From CALKHQ01 sp050329975 (lineage in GTDB: Bacteria; Pseudomonadota; Alphaproteobacteria; CALKHQ01): a DNA stretch of 15,363 nt. Shown here in pieces: positions 7,988 to 14,533 of the stretch. Every line of letters starts with the position of its first letter. The stretch's first letter is position 1. The stretch is from the NCBI GenBank assembly GCA_050329975.1, contig JBHJOG010000020.1, positions 1 through 15,363 of the forward strand, in the 5' to 3' direction. The notes under the pieces were generated by a model. It was not told the DNA's origin. It was given only the letters and a program-made list of their open reading frames with translations, and ran no database searches. The position numbers were made by a program, and so were the translations under genes.

Positions 7988-8019
7988 CACGCGCTGGCCG
8001 GCCTCCGGCCGGCGGCGTG
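7988..8019 (+). other. Stem-loop between binding-protein and ATPase genes
   Basis: The inner stem is GCCGGCC (7997-8003) paired with GGCCGGC (8007-8013) around a TCC loop. The outer stem is CACGC (7988-7992) paired with GCGTG (8015-8019), with an asymmetric bulge between. There is no T-run after it. Its place, 28 nt after the binding-protein stop, fits a 3' stabiliser or partial attenuator that keeps binding protein in excess over the membrane components. Confidence 0.55.
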
Positions 8020-8054
8020 AGCCAAGCCCGACGATGGACCGAGCCAAGGAGAGC

Positions 8055-9581
8055 ATGGCTGTTGCCCATCCCGCCATCGCCATCAGCGACGCCTGGAAGG
8101 CTTTCGACGGCCGGCCGGCGCTGAAGGGTGCCCGGCTGGAGGTCGCCCATGGCGAGGTCCACGCCCTGCTCGGCGAGAACGGCGCCGGCAAGTCGACGCT
8201 GATGAACCTGGTCTGCGGGCTCTACGCCCCCGACGCCGGCACGATCGAGATCGACGGGCGGCCGTTCGCGGACACCGGGCCGCGCGCCGCCGCCCGCCGC
8301 GGCATCGGCATGGTCCATCAGCACTTCAAGCTGATTCCGCGGTTCACCGTCGCCGAGAACGTGCTGGTCGCCCGTGGCGCGGCCGTGGCGGCGAAGGGCC
8401 GGGCGGAGGCGGCAGCCCGGATCGCGCAGCTGGCGGGCGAACTCGGCTTCGCGGTCGACCCGCATGCCAGGGTGCGCGAGCTGTCGGTGGCCGAGCGGCA
8501 GCGGGTCGAGATCCTGCGCTTGCTGCTGCTGGATGCCCGAATCCTGATCCTGGACGAACCGACCGCGGTGCTGACCGACGCCGAGGCCGACGCGGTCCTC
8601 GCCCTGCTGCGCCGGCTGGCGGGGGAAGGACGGGCGGTGGTGCTGATCACCCACCGGCTCCGGGAGGTCCAGAGCTTCGCCGACCGGGTGACGGTGATGC
8701 GCGGCGGCGAGACCGTGCTGGCCGGCGCCCCGTGCGCCGAGTGCGACCGGGACCGGCTTGCCGACCTGATGGTCGGACGCAGCGTGCATGCAGCATCGCC
8801 ACGGGCGGTGCACATTGATGCGAGGCAGGTGCGCCTCGATGCGGTGGAACTGAGCGTCGAGCGGCCGGACGGCGGGCTGGCGCTGGACCGGGTGAGCCTG
8901 ACCCTCAGTGCCGGCGAGATCCTCGGCGTCGCCGGCGTCGGCGGCAACGGCCAGGACGCGCTGGTCGAGGCGCTCTATGGGTTGCGGCCGCTGGCCGGCG
9001 GCACCCTGACCCTGGACGGGTCGCGGATCGAAACCGCCGGCATCGCCGAGCGGCGCGCGCGGGGCTTGCGCATCATACCGGCCGACCGCAACGACTTTGC
9101 TCTGATTCCAGCCTTCCGCGCCTATGAGAACCTGGCGCTGACCGAGGTTGCCAACGGCGAATTCGGCTTCTGGGTGGGCCTGCGCGGCGGCCGGATGATG
9201 GCGCAGGCGCAGGCTGCGATGGAGGAGCGCGCGGTCACCGGAGGCACCGCGCGCACCCCGACCCGGCTGCTCTCCGGTGGCAACGCCCAGAAGCTGCTGC
9301 TCGCCCGCGAGCTGAAGGCAGGCGGGTCCGGCGCCGGCGTGTTGATCGCCCATTCGCCGACCCGCGGCCTCGACGTCGCCGCCTGCCAGGCGGTGCACCA
9401 GGCGCTGTTCGACCTGGTGTCGGGCGGCGGGGCCTGCCTGCTGGTCAGCGAGGACCTGGACGAGGTGATGGCGCTCGCCGACCGGATCGCCGTCATGTCG
9501 CGCGGCCGGCTGCTCGACGCCGGTCCGGCCGGCGAGATCGCGCGGGCGCGCATCGGCGCCCTTATGCTGGGCTATGGCTGA
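8055..9581 (+). CDS. ABC transporter ATP-binding protein with two fused nucleotide-binding domains (BMP/nucleoside type)
   Basis: The 508-residue duplicated ATPase energises the importer from the cytoplasmic face. Domain 1 is canonical: Walker A GENGAGKST (residues 40-48), Q-loop MVHQHF (Q89), signature LSVAERQR (143-150), Walker B ILILDEP (163-169) and H-loop H200. Domain 2 is degenerate in the way usual for this family: GVGGNGQDAL in place of Walker A, signature LSGGN at 407-411, IAHSPTRGLD in place of Walker B and VSEDLDE in place of the switch His. ATP hydrolysis is therefore expected mainly at one composite site. The start was set at 8055 (MAVAHPAIA) because AAGGAG lies 5 nt upstream; the in-frame ATG at 8034 lacks a ribosome-binding site. 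It is followed by permease genes after 5 bp. The length matches the YufO/RbsA-like double ATPases. Confidence 0.93.
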   Translation: MAVAHPAIAISDAWKAFDGRPALKGARLEVAHGEVHALLGENGAGKSTLMNLVCGLYAPDAGTIEIDGRPFADTGPRAAARRGIGMVHQHFKLIPRFTVAENVLVARGAAVAAKGRAEAAARIAQLAGELGFAVDPHARVRELSVAERQRVEILRLLLLDARILILDEPTAVLTDAEADAVLALLRRLAGEGRAVVLITHRLREVQSFADRVTVMRGGETVLAGAPCAECDRDRLADLMVGRSVHAASPRAVHIDARQVRLDAVELSVERPDGGLALDRVSLTLSAGEILGVAGVGGNGQDALVEALYGLRPLAGGTLTLDGSRIETAGIAERRARGLRIIPADRNDFALIPAFRAYENLALTEVANGEFGFWVGLRGGRMMAQAQAAMEERAVTGGTARTPTRLLSGGNAQKLLLARELKAGGSGAGVLIAHSPTRGLDVAACQAVHQALFDLVSGGGACLLVSEDLDEVMALADRIAVMSRGRLLDAGPAGEIARARIGALMLGYG

Positions 9582-9596
9582 CCCCGATGGCTGACC
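9574..9596 (+). repeat. Short direct repeat spanning the ATPase stop and permease start
   Basis: ATGGCTGACC occurs at 9574-9583 and again at 9587-9596, separated by CCG. The first copy contains the ATPase stop codon (TGA, 9579-9581) and an out-of-frame ATG; the second provides the permease start. The same ten bases form the overlap junction between the second and third oxygenase genes (complement of 4733-4742). Confidence 0.6.
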
Positions 9597-10672
9597 GGCT
9601 GACCTTGATCGCCCGCCAGCATGTCTCGCCGCTGCGTCAGGCGGCGGTGCTGGCGCTCGGCATCGGTATCGGGCTTGCGCTGGCGGCCGGGGTGCTGATG
9701 GCCAACGGCGTCGGCCCGGCGGCGATCATCGACGAGTTCGTACTCTACGTCTTCACCACCCAGAGCGGGCTCGCCCAGGCGCTGACGCGCGCGGTCGCGC
9801 TGTGGCTGGTCGGGCTCGGCGCGGTGTTCGCGCTCAAGCTCAAGTTCTGGAACATCGGCGTCGACGGACAGGCCTGGATGGGCGCCATCGCCGCCAGCTG
9901 GGTGGCGATCGAGGACATCGGCGACCCGTCGATCCGGCTGCCGCTGATGTTCGCCGCCGGTGCTGCGGCCGGCGCGATCTGGATCGGCGTTCCGGCGCTG
10001 CTCAAGCTGCGGCTCGGGGTCAGCGAGATCGTCTCGACCCTGATGCTCAGCTACGTCGCCTTCCAGGCGGCGCAGCAGCTGCTCTACGGCCCCTGGCGCG
10101 ACCCCGGCACCGGGTTCCCGATCTCGCCGGCCTTCGACGAGTTTGAGCGACTGGCGCGGGTCGGCTTCGGCCATCTGCACGCCGGCATCTGGATCGCGCT
10201 GGCGGCGGCGGTGCTGGCGGTGGCGTTGCTGCAGTTCAGCCGGTTCGGCTTCTATGCCGCTGCCGTCGGCCTCAGTCCGCGAGCGGCGAAGGCTGCCGGG
10301 ATCCCGGTGGCGTCGACGATCCTGATCGGCGTCGGGCTCTCCGGCGCGCTCGGCGGCCTCGCCGGCGCGGCGATCGTCGCCGGCCAGGAGTACCGGCTGA
10401 CCCAGCACATTGCCGGCGACCTGACGTTCAGTGCGATCCTGATCGCCCTGCTGGCGCGGCTGAACCCGCTCGCCGTGCTGCCGGTCGGCCTCGTCCTCGC
10501 CGGCGTCTACGTCTCCGGCGACGCGCTGAAGGCGTTCTACCAGCTGCCGCTGGCGGTCATCCAGATCCTCGAGGCGCTGATCCTGCTCAGCGTGGTGCTG
10601 CTCGATTTCTTCGCCCGCTACCAGCTGCACCTGGCGCGTCCGGTACGCCGCCCGCAGGAACGGGTGACCTGA
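9587..10672 (+). CDS. ABC transporter permease, BMP/nucleoside type (YufP-like)
   Basis: The 361-residue inner-membrane protein has about eight to ten hydrophobic segments (BPD_transp_2 family). Diagnostic motifs are FWNIGVDGQAWMGA (about residues 86-99), GVSEIVSTLMLSYVA (about 144-158), the cytoplasmic AVGLSPRAAKAAGIPV (about 225-240), which is likely the ATPase-coupling helix, and AGDLTFSAILIALLARLNP near the C-terminal third. It is the larger of the two paired permeases and should form a heterodimeric channel with the product of the next gene. It starts 5 bp after the ATPase stop and overlaps the next gene by one base (TGATG), so all three are almost certainly translated from one mRNA. The start codon lies in the second copy of a short direct repeat (see the 9574-9596 entry). 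No good ribosome-binding site is visible, which fits translational coupling. Confidence 0.92.
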   Translation: MADRLTLIARQHVSPLRQAAVLALGIGIGLALAAGVLMANGVGPAAIIDEFVLYVFTTQSGLAQALTRAVALWLVGLGAVFALKLKFWNIGVDGQAWMGAIAASWVAIEDIGDPSIRLPLMFAAGAAAGAIWIGVPALLKLRLGVSEIVSTLMLSYVAFQAAQQLLYGPWRDPGTGFPISPAFDEFERLARVGFGHLHAGIWIALAAAVLAVALLQFSRFGFYAAAVGLSPRAAKAAGIPVASTILIGVGLSGALGGLAGAAIVAGQEYRLTQHIAGDLTFSAILIALLARLNPLAVLPVGLVLAGVYVSGDALKAFYQLPLAVIQILEALILLSVVLLDFFARYQLHLARPVRRPQERVT

Positions 10673-11592
10673 TGGACTTCATCGTCAACTGGCTCGCCGC
10701 CACGCCGGGACATGCCACGCCGCTGCTGCTCGCCGCGCTGGGCCTGATCATCAACGAGCGGGCCGGGGTGCTGAACCTGGGCTCGGAGGGGATGATGCTG
10801 TGCGGGGCGCTCGCCGGGGCGATGGCGGCCCTGGCCACCGGCTCGCCCTGGCCCGGACTGCTCGCCGCCGCCGCCGGCGGGGCGGCGCTCGCCGCGCTGT
10901 TCGCCGTCGCCGTCGTGATCTTCCGCGCCGAGCAGGTGGTGACCGGACTGATCATGGTGGCACTCGGGGCCGGCATCACCGGGCTGGTCGGCCGCCACTA
11001 TACCAGCCAGACCCTGCCGGGCCTCAGGGGGATGGACCTGGGGCCGTTGGGCGACCTGCCGATCCTCGGCCCGATCCTGTTCCGGCAGAATGCGGCGGTC
11101 TACCTAGCCCTGGTGCTCACCGTGACGCTCGCGCTCTGGCTCGCGCGGTCGCGCGCAGGCCTGCGGATGTGCGCCGTCGGCGAGGATCCGGCCGCCGCCG
11201 ACGCAATCGGGCTCAATGTCCAGCGCCAGCGCATGCTTGCCGTGATTGCCGGCGGCACGCTGTGCGGACTCGGCGGCGGCTACCTCGCGCTGGTCAGCAG
11301 CCAGGTCTGGGTCGAGGGCATGACCCAGGGCCGCGGCTGGATCGCGGTCGGCCTGGTCATTTTCGCCCGCTGGCGGCCGTCGCTGGCGCTGGCCGGCGCC
11401 CTGCTGTTCGGCGCCATCGAGGCGGTGATCCCGCGGGTGCAGGCGGTTGGCGGCAACGTGCCGGTCTACCTGATGACCATGCTGCCCTATCTGGCGACCC
11501 TTGCCGTGCTGGTCGTCGCCGGCCTGCGCCGCCGCCGCGACGACGAGCCGGCGGCGCTCGGCCAGCCCTATCTGCGCCAGGACCGCCACTGA
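10672..11592 (+). CDS. ABC transporter permease, BMP/nucleoside type (YufQ-like)
   Basis: The 306-residue second permease of the importer is polytopic and hydrophobic throughout. Family motifs are INERAGVLNLGSEGMMLCGA (about residues 26-45), AEQVVTGLIMVALGAGITG (about 85-103), the coupling-helix segment AVGEDPAAADAIGLNV, and QGRGWIAVGLVIFARWRP near residues 221-238. The N-terminal NERAGVLNLGSEG segment is the clearest marker of the smaller BMP-type permease. The start ATG at 10672 shares a base with the upstream TGA. The C-terminus is a short charged tail rich in Arg and Asp. The gene ends the operon and lies 12 bp from the convergent SDR gene, with no hairpin between them. Confidence 0.92.
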   Translation: MDFIVNWLAATPGHATPLLLAALGLIINERAGVLNLGSEGMMLCGALAGAMAALATGSPWPGLLAAAAGGAALAALFAVAVVIFRAEQVVTGLIMVALGAGITGLVGRHYTSQTLPGLRGMDLGPLGDLPILGPILFRQNAAVYLALVLTVTLALWLARSRAGLRMCAVGEDPAAADAIGLNVQRQRMLAVIAGGTLCGLGGGYLALVSSQVWVEGMTQGRGWIAVGLVIFARWRPSLALAGALLFGAIEAVIPRVQAVGGNVPVYLMTMLPYLATLAVLVVAGLRRRRDDEPAALGQPYLRQDRH

Positions 11593-11604
11593 CGCCGGAG
11601 CACC

Positions 11605-12366
11605 TCAGTACTGCACGCCCCGGGTCAGTGCGCCGTCGGCGACCAGGTTGGTGCCGGTGATGAAGCTCGCCCGCGGGCTGGCCAGCATCACTGCGGCATA
11701 GGCGATCTCCTCCGGCTTGCCCATCCGCCCGGTCGGGTTCAGCGCCAGCGCGGTTGCGAACAGGTCGGGCATGCCGTTCTCGATCTGCTCCCAGACGCCG
11801 CCCTTGAAATAGATGTTGCCCGGCGAGACAGAGTTGGCGCGGATGCCCTTGCCGGCGAGCTGGTGGGCGAGGCCCTGGGTGTAATGGATCAGCGCCGCCT
11901 TGGTCGCACCGTAGGCGCCGGCGGCGAAGTCGATCTCACGGCCGGAGACGCTGGAGATGACGACGATCGCGCCGGCATCCGACTTCTCCAGCCACGGCAT
12001 CGCCGCCTCGACCGTGCGCACCGTGTGCAGCATGTCGACCTGGAACTCCTGGACCCAGGGCTCCTCGCCCGGCCCGATGGCCAGGGCGCTGACGTTCGGG
12101 ATGACGACATCGAGCCCGCCAAGCTCGGTCGCCGCGTCGTTCACCCAGCGCTTCAGGGAGTCGCCGTCGGCCACGTCGAGCGCGCCGCCGGTGGCGCGCA
12201 CGCCCTTGGCGGTCAGCGCAGCGACGGTGGCCTCGACCTCGTCGGCCTTGCGGGCACAGACCGCGACATTGCAGCCTTCGTCGGCCAGCAGGTCTGCGAT
12301 CCTGCGCCCGATGCCCTTGGTGCCGCCGGTCACCAGCGCCTTCCTGCCCTTCAGCCCCAGATCCAT
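11605..12366 (-). CDS. Short-chain dehydrogenase/reductase (classical SDR)
   Basis: The 253-residue cytosolic NAD(P)-dependent oxidoreductase has a Rossmann fold with TGGTKGIG (residues 13-20), LDVAD (63-67), an NVSA segment where NNAG is usual (N91 retained), catalytic S139 (VVISSVSG), Y152 and K156 (YGATK), and PG at 182-183. The C-terminal FITGTNLVADGALTRG is typical of the family. A127-K128-type charge just after the second strand is not decisive; CARK at 37-40 hints at NADPH use (weak inference). The start at 12366 has GGGAGG about 7 nt upstream. It is transcribed towards the ABC importer and stops 12 bp from it, so it is not in that operon. It could act on alcohol or ketone products of the nearby oxygenases, but gene position is the only support for this. 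The substrate cannot be told from sequence. Confidence 0.92.
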   Translation of the reverse strand: MDLGLKGRKALVTGGTKGIGRRIADLLADEGCNVAVCARKADEVEATVAALTAKGVRATGGALDVADGDSLKRWVNDAATELGGLDVVIPNVSALAIGPGEEPWVQEFQVDMLHTVRTVEAAMPWLEKSDAGAIVVISSVSGREIDFAAGAYGATKAALIHYTQGLAHQLAGKGIRANSVSPGNIYFKGGVWEQIENGMPDLFATALALNPTGRMGKPEEIAYAAVMLASPRASFITGTNLVADGALTRGVQY

Positions 12367-12645
12367 CGCATCCTCCCTGTCTCAGTCCTGCGGTTCTGCA
12401 TCGCCGTCGAAGCCGGCGGTTCCGAGTTCTGACTGCGACGGCGGCAGTTCGTCAATAGGACGCCGGAAATGCAGCCGTCCTTCGCCGGAGGAGCGCCCGA
12501 GTGGTTGTTCCCGGGAAAATGTTGATTGGACATTTCCTTTCGGTTGAGGGATAGCAAGGAGGTTCGCCGTGGCTGCTTTCACCTCGCTCCCCCCAGGAGG
12601 ATGAAGTGTCAGGTCGGTGCTCTCGTTTCTGCTCGGGCTGAGGCC
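12367..12645. promoter_or_regulatory. Divergent intergenic region between SDR and receptor-LapG unit, with an AT-rich near-palindrome
   Basis: These 279 bp hold no convincing gene. A near-palindrome at 12514-12537, GGAAAATG then 9 nt then CATTTCC, lies in the most AT-rich patch of the window and is a candidate operator. TTGACG (complement of 12450-12455) is a good leftward -35 hexamer for the SDR, but I see no convincing -10. A strong GGAGG at 12596-12600 directly abuts ATG at 12601, which is too close to serve it. The open frame extends left to a TTG at 12526, but that stretch does not look coding. Confidence 0.35.
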
Positions 12646-13827
12646 ATGACGGCCGACGCCGCATCGATGCCCGCTGCACGGCCGCGCCGACGCCTCGGTG
12701 GCATCGTGGCGATGCTGGTGCTCGGCTGCATCGCCGTCGGCGGCGCGGTTCTGTTGCTCGTCGAGCAGGTCGATCAACTGCGCGCACAGGAACAGGCACG
12801 GTGGGAGGAGCGTCTCTCGGCGGTCGCGCTCCAGCAGCGCGACCTGCTGCAGCAGACGGGCGACGCCGGCCTCGCCGCGCTCGCGGCGATCCCCGAGAGC
12901 CCGACCATCGGGCTGTTCCTGACCGAATACCGCGCACATCGCGGCGACTTCGACCGCATCATGGACGGGCCGCAGCAGCTCGATTACATCCGCAACTATC
13001 TTGCGGTGGTGGCCGCCGACCATGGCTACCAGACCGGGGACGGGCCGCCGGCGGTGCGCGCCAACCTGCCCGGCGTCGTCAGCCCGCCGCAGCCGGTCGC
13101 ACCGAGGCAGGATCTGGCCGAGGAACCGGTCGACACCACCAGCCTGATCCTGCTGGAGTTCGCCTTCGAAGGCATTGCCCTGGTCAATCTGTCGGGCGAC
13201 GTCATCGTCGCCACCGACGAGTTCCCGCCGCTCACCTACGCCATCCGCAACTACATCGCGACGGCCGTTCGCGGCGAGCGTCATGTGTCGATCGCCTTCG
13301 ATGCTCCCGACGGCCGGCCGACCCATGTCAGCCTGTATCCGGCGCACGCCTACCTCGACACCGAGACGCCGGAGGCGCAGCTGGCCTGGGTCGTCGGGCT
13401 CCGGCTGCTGGAGGAGGTGTTCGACACCACTTTGCCGGCCCGGCTGGGGGTCGACCAGTACGGTGTCGAATCGGTCGCAGTCCATCGCACCGGCGAGGGC
13501 TTGCGCCAGCTCTCGCCCGCCGCCCGGGACGGCGCCGGCGGCGCGCCGGTGCGGCTGCCCGACGAAGCGCCGGCCTGGGCGCTGGCGCTCGAATCGCCGG
13601 GTACGGTGGGGGTCGTCACCGAGGCCGACGGCCGCAGGGTGCTGACCGCGAGCGCGAGCTTCGACGAACTGCCGGTGTCGATCGTGAGCTCGATTCCGGT
13701 GGATGAGGCCACTGCCGGGCTGGACGGGCCGGTCAGGGCGATGACGTGGCTGCTGGCGCCCGTGATCTTGCTGGCGGTGGCGGGCGTGATCGTCGCGTGG
13801 GCCGTAGGGCAGCCGCGCCGGGCGTGA
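12646..13827 (+). CDS. Membrane-anchored dCache-like sensor protein lacking any cytoplasmic output domain
   Basis: With a start at 12646 (MTADAASMP) the protein has 393 residues. A basic N-terminus (RPRRR) precedes TM1 (about residues 18-40), then a helix-rich linker, a periplasmic region of about 320 residues and TM2 (about 365-387), ending in GQPRRA. The periplasmic part has features of a double Cache/PAS-like sensor: ALVNLSGDVIVATDEFP, GLRLLEEVF, then ESPGTVGVVTEADGRRVLTAS followed by LPVSIVSSIPVDEA just before TM2. This is the layout of receptor kinases, chemoreceptors and diguanylate cyclases, but the protein stops where HAMP would begin. The next gene, 22 bp on, is a LapG-type proteinase. 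I infer a regulator of that proteinase, by analogy with LapD; the fold assignment rests on pattern only. The start is uncertain: ATG at 12601 is in frame but has its GGAGG directly adjacent. Confidence 0.7.
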   Translation: MTADAASMPAARPRRRLGGIVAMLVLGCIAVGGAVLLLVEQVDQLRAQEQARWEERLSAVALQQRDLLQQTGDAGLAALAAIPESPTIGLFLTEYRAHRGDFDRIMDGPQQLDYIRNYLAVVAADHGYQTGDGPPAVRANLPGVVSPPQPVAPRQDLAEEPVDTTSLILLEFAFEGIALVNLSGDVIVATDEFPPLTYAIRNYIATAVRGERHVSIAFDAPDGRPTHVSLYPAHAYLDTETPEAQLAWVVGLRLLEEVFDTTLPARLGVDQYGVESVAVHRTGEGLRQLSPAARDGAGGAPVRLPDEAPAWALALESPGTVGVVTEADGRRVLTASASFDELPVSIVSSIPVDEATAGLDGPVRAMTWLLAPVILLAVAGVIVAWAVGQPRRA

Positions 13828-13849
13828 GCATCCTGGAGGAGGAAAAGCC

Positions 13850-14518
13850 ATGACCATGTCGACTTCGGGCGCCATCGGCCGGCGGGTCGCCGTCGTCGCG
13901 GCATCGCTGCTCGCGGCGGTGTCGATCGCCGTTTCGACCGGCAGCCAGGCACGGGCGATGGCGCTGTGGGGCAAGGCGCATTTCGCCATGCCGGGGCCGG
14001 AGGTGTTTCCCCGCTACGTGGAGATGATCCAGCGCTATGTCACCCAATACCAGGGGCTGACCAGCGCCTGCACCACCCACCAATCCGCCTTCTGCACCTA
14101 TGTCGGCCGCTGGGCGGAGCTGATCCGCGATGCGGAGACGCGGCAGGGCCTGGACCGGATCGAGCGGGTCAACAGCTTCTTCAACAGCTTCGACTACGTC
14201 CCCGACCCGGTGAACTGGAACCAGATCGACTACTGGGCCACGCCGCTGCAGTTCTTCGACGTCGATGGCGACTGCGAAGACTACGCAATTGCCAAGTATT
14301 ACACCCTGCGCGGGCTCGGCTTCGACGTGGGCGACTTGCGGATCGTCATCGTCATGGACGAGAACCTGGGCATCCACCATGCGGTCCTGGCGGTCAGTTT
14401 CGGCGGCGACATCCTGATCCTGGACAACCAGGTCTCGGGGGTCGTATCGGCCAGCCGCATCGGCCATTACACCCCGATCCTGTCGCTCAACGAAGCCGGC
14501 GCCTGGCGGCACCACTAG
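13850..14518 (+). CDS. lapG: LapG-type periplasmic transglutaminase-like cysteine proteinase
   Basis: The 222-residue protein has a signal peptide (hydrophobic core about residues 13-30, likely cleavage after ARA near 36) and then a bacterial transglutaminase-like cysteine proteinase domain (BTLCP, Peptidase_C93). The catalytic triad is C142 in DGDCEDYA, H177 in GIHHAVLAV and D192 in ILDNQ. D141 and E143 flanking the Cys match the calcium-binding residues described for LapG. RVNSFFNSFDYVPD and the DYWATPLQFF segment ahead of the Cys are family-typical, and the length fits. LapG cleaves the N-terminus of large surface adhesins (LapA type) to release cells from biofilm, and is held inactive by the inner-membrane receptor LapD. 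The start at 13850 has a strong GGAGGAGG about 8 nt upstream. It follows the sensor gene by 22 bp, so the two are likely co-transcribed. No adhesin, type I secretion gene or canonical LapD (HAMP-GGDEF-EAL) is in the window. Confidence 0.88.
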   Translation: MTMSTSGAIGRRVAVVAASLLAAVSIAVSTGSQARAMALWGKAHFAMPGPEVFPRYVEMIQRYVTQYQGLTSACTTHQSAFCTYVGRWAELIRDAETRQGLDRIERVNSFFNSFDYVPDPVNWNQIDYWATPLQFFDVDGDCEDYAIAKYYTLRGLGFDVGDLRIVIVMDENLGIHHAVLAVSFGGDILILDNQVSGVVSASRIGHYTPILSLNEAGAWRHH

Positions 14519-14533
14519 ATCGAAGACCGGGCA

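Noticed and set aside
12351..12557. A 68-codon minus-strand open frame upstream of the SDR
   Set aside because: It overlaps the SDR start and the promoter region, has no good ribosome-binding site and no recognisable features.
12526..12600. TTG start at 12526 for the receptor gene
   Set aside because: The added residues are unlike coding sequence for this gene and would bury the N-terminal membrane anchor behind a long basic segment. ATG at 12646 gives a normal short cytoplasmic N-terminus.
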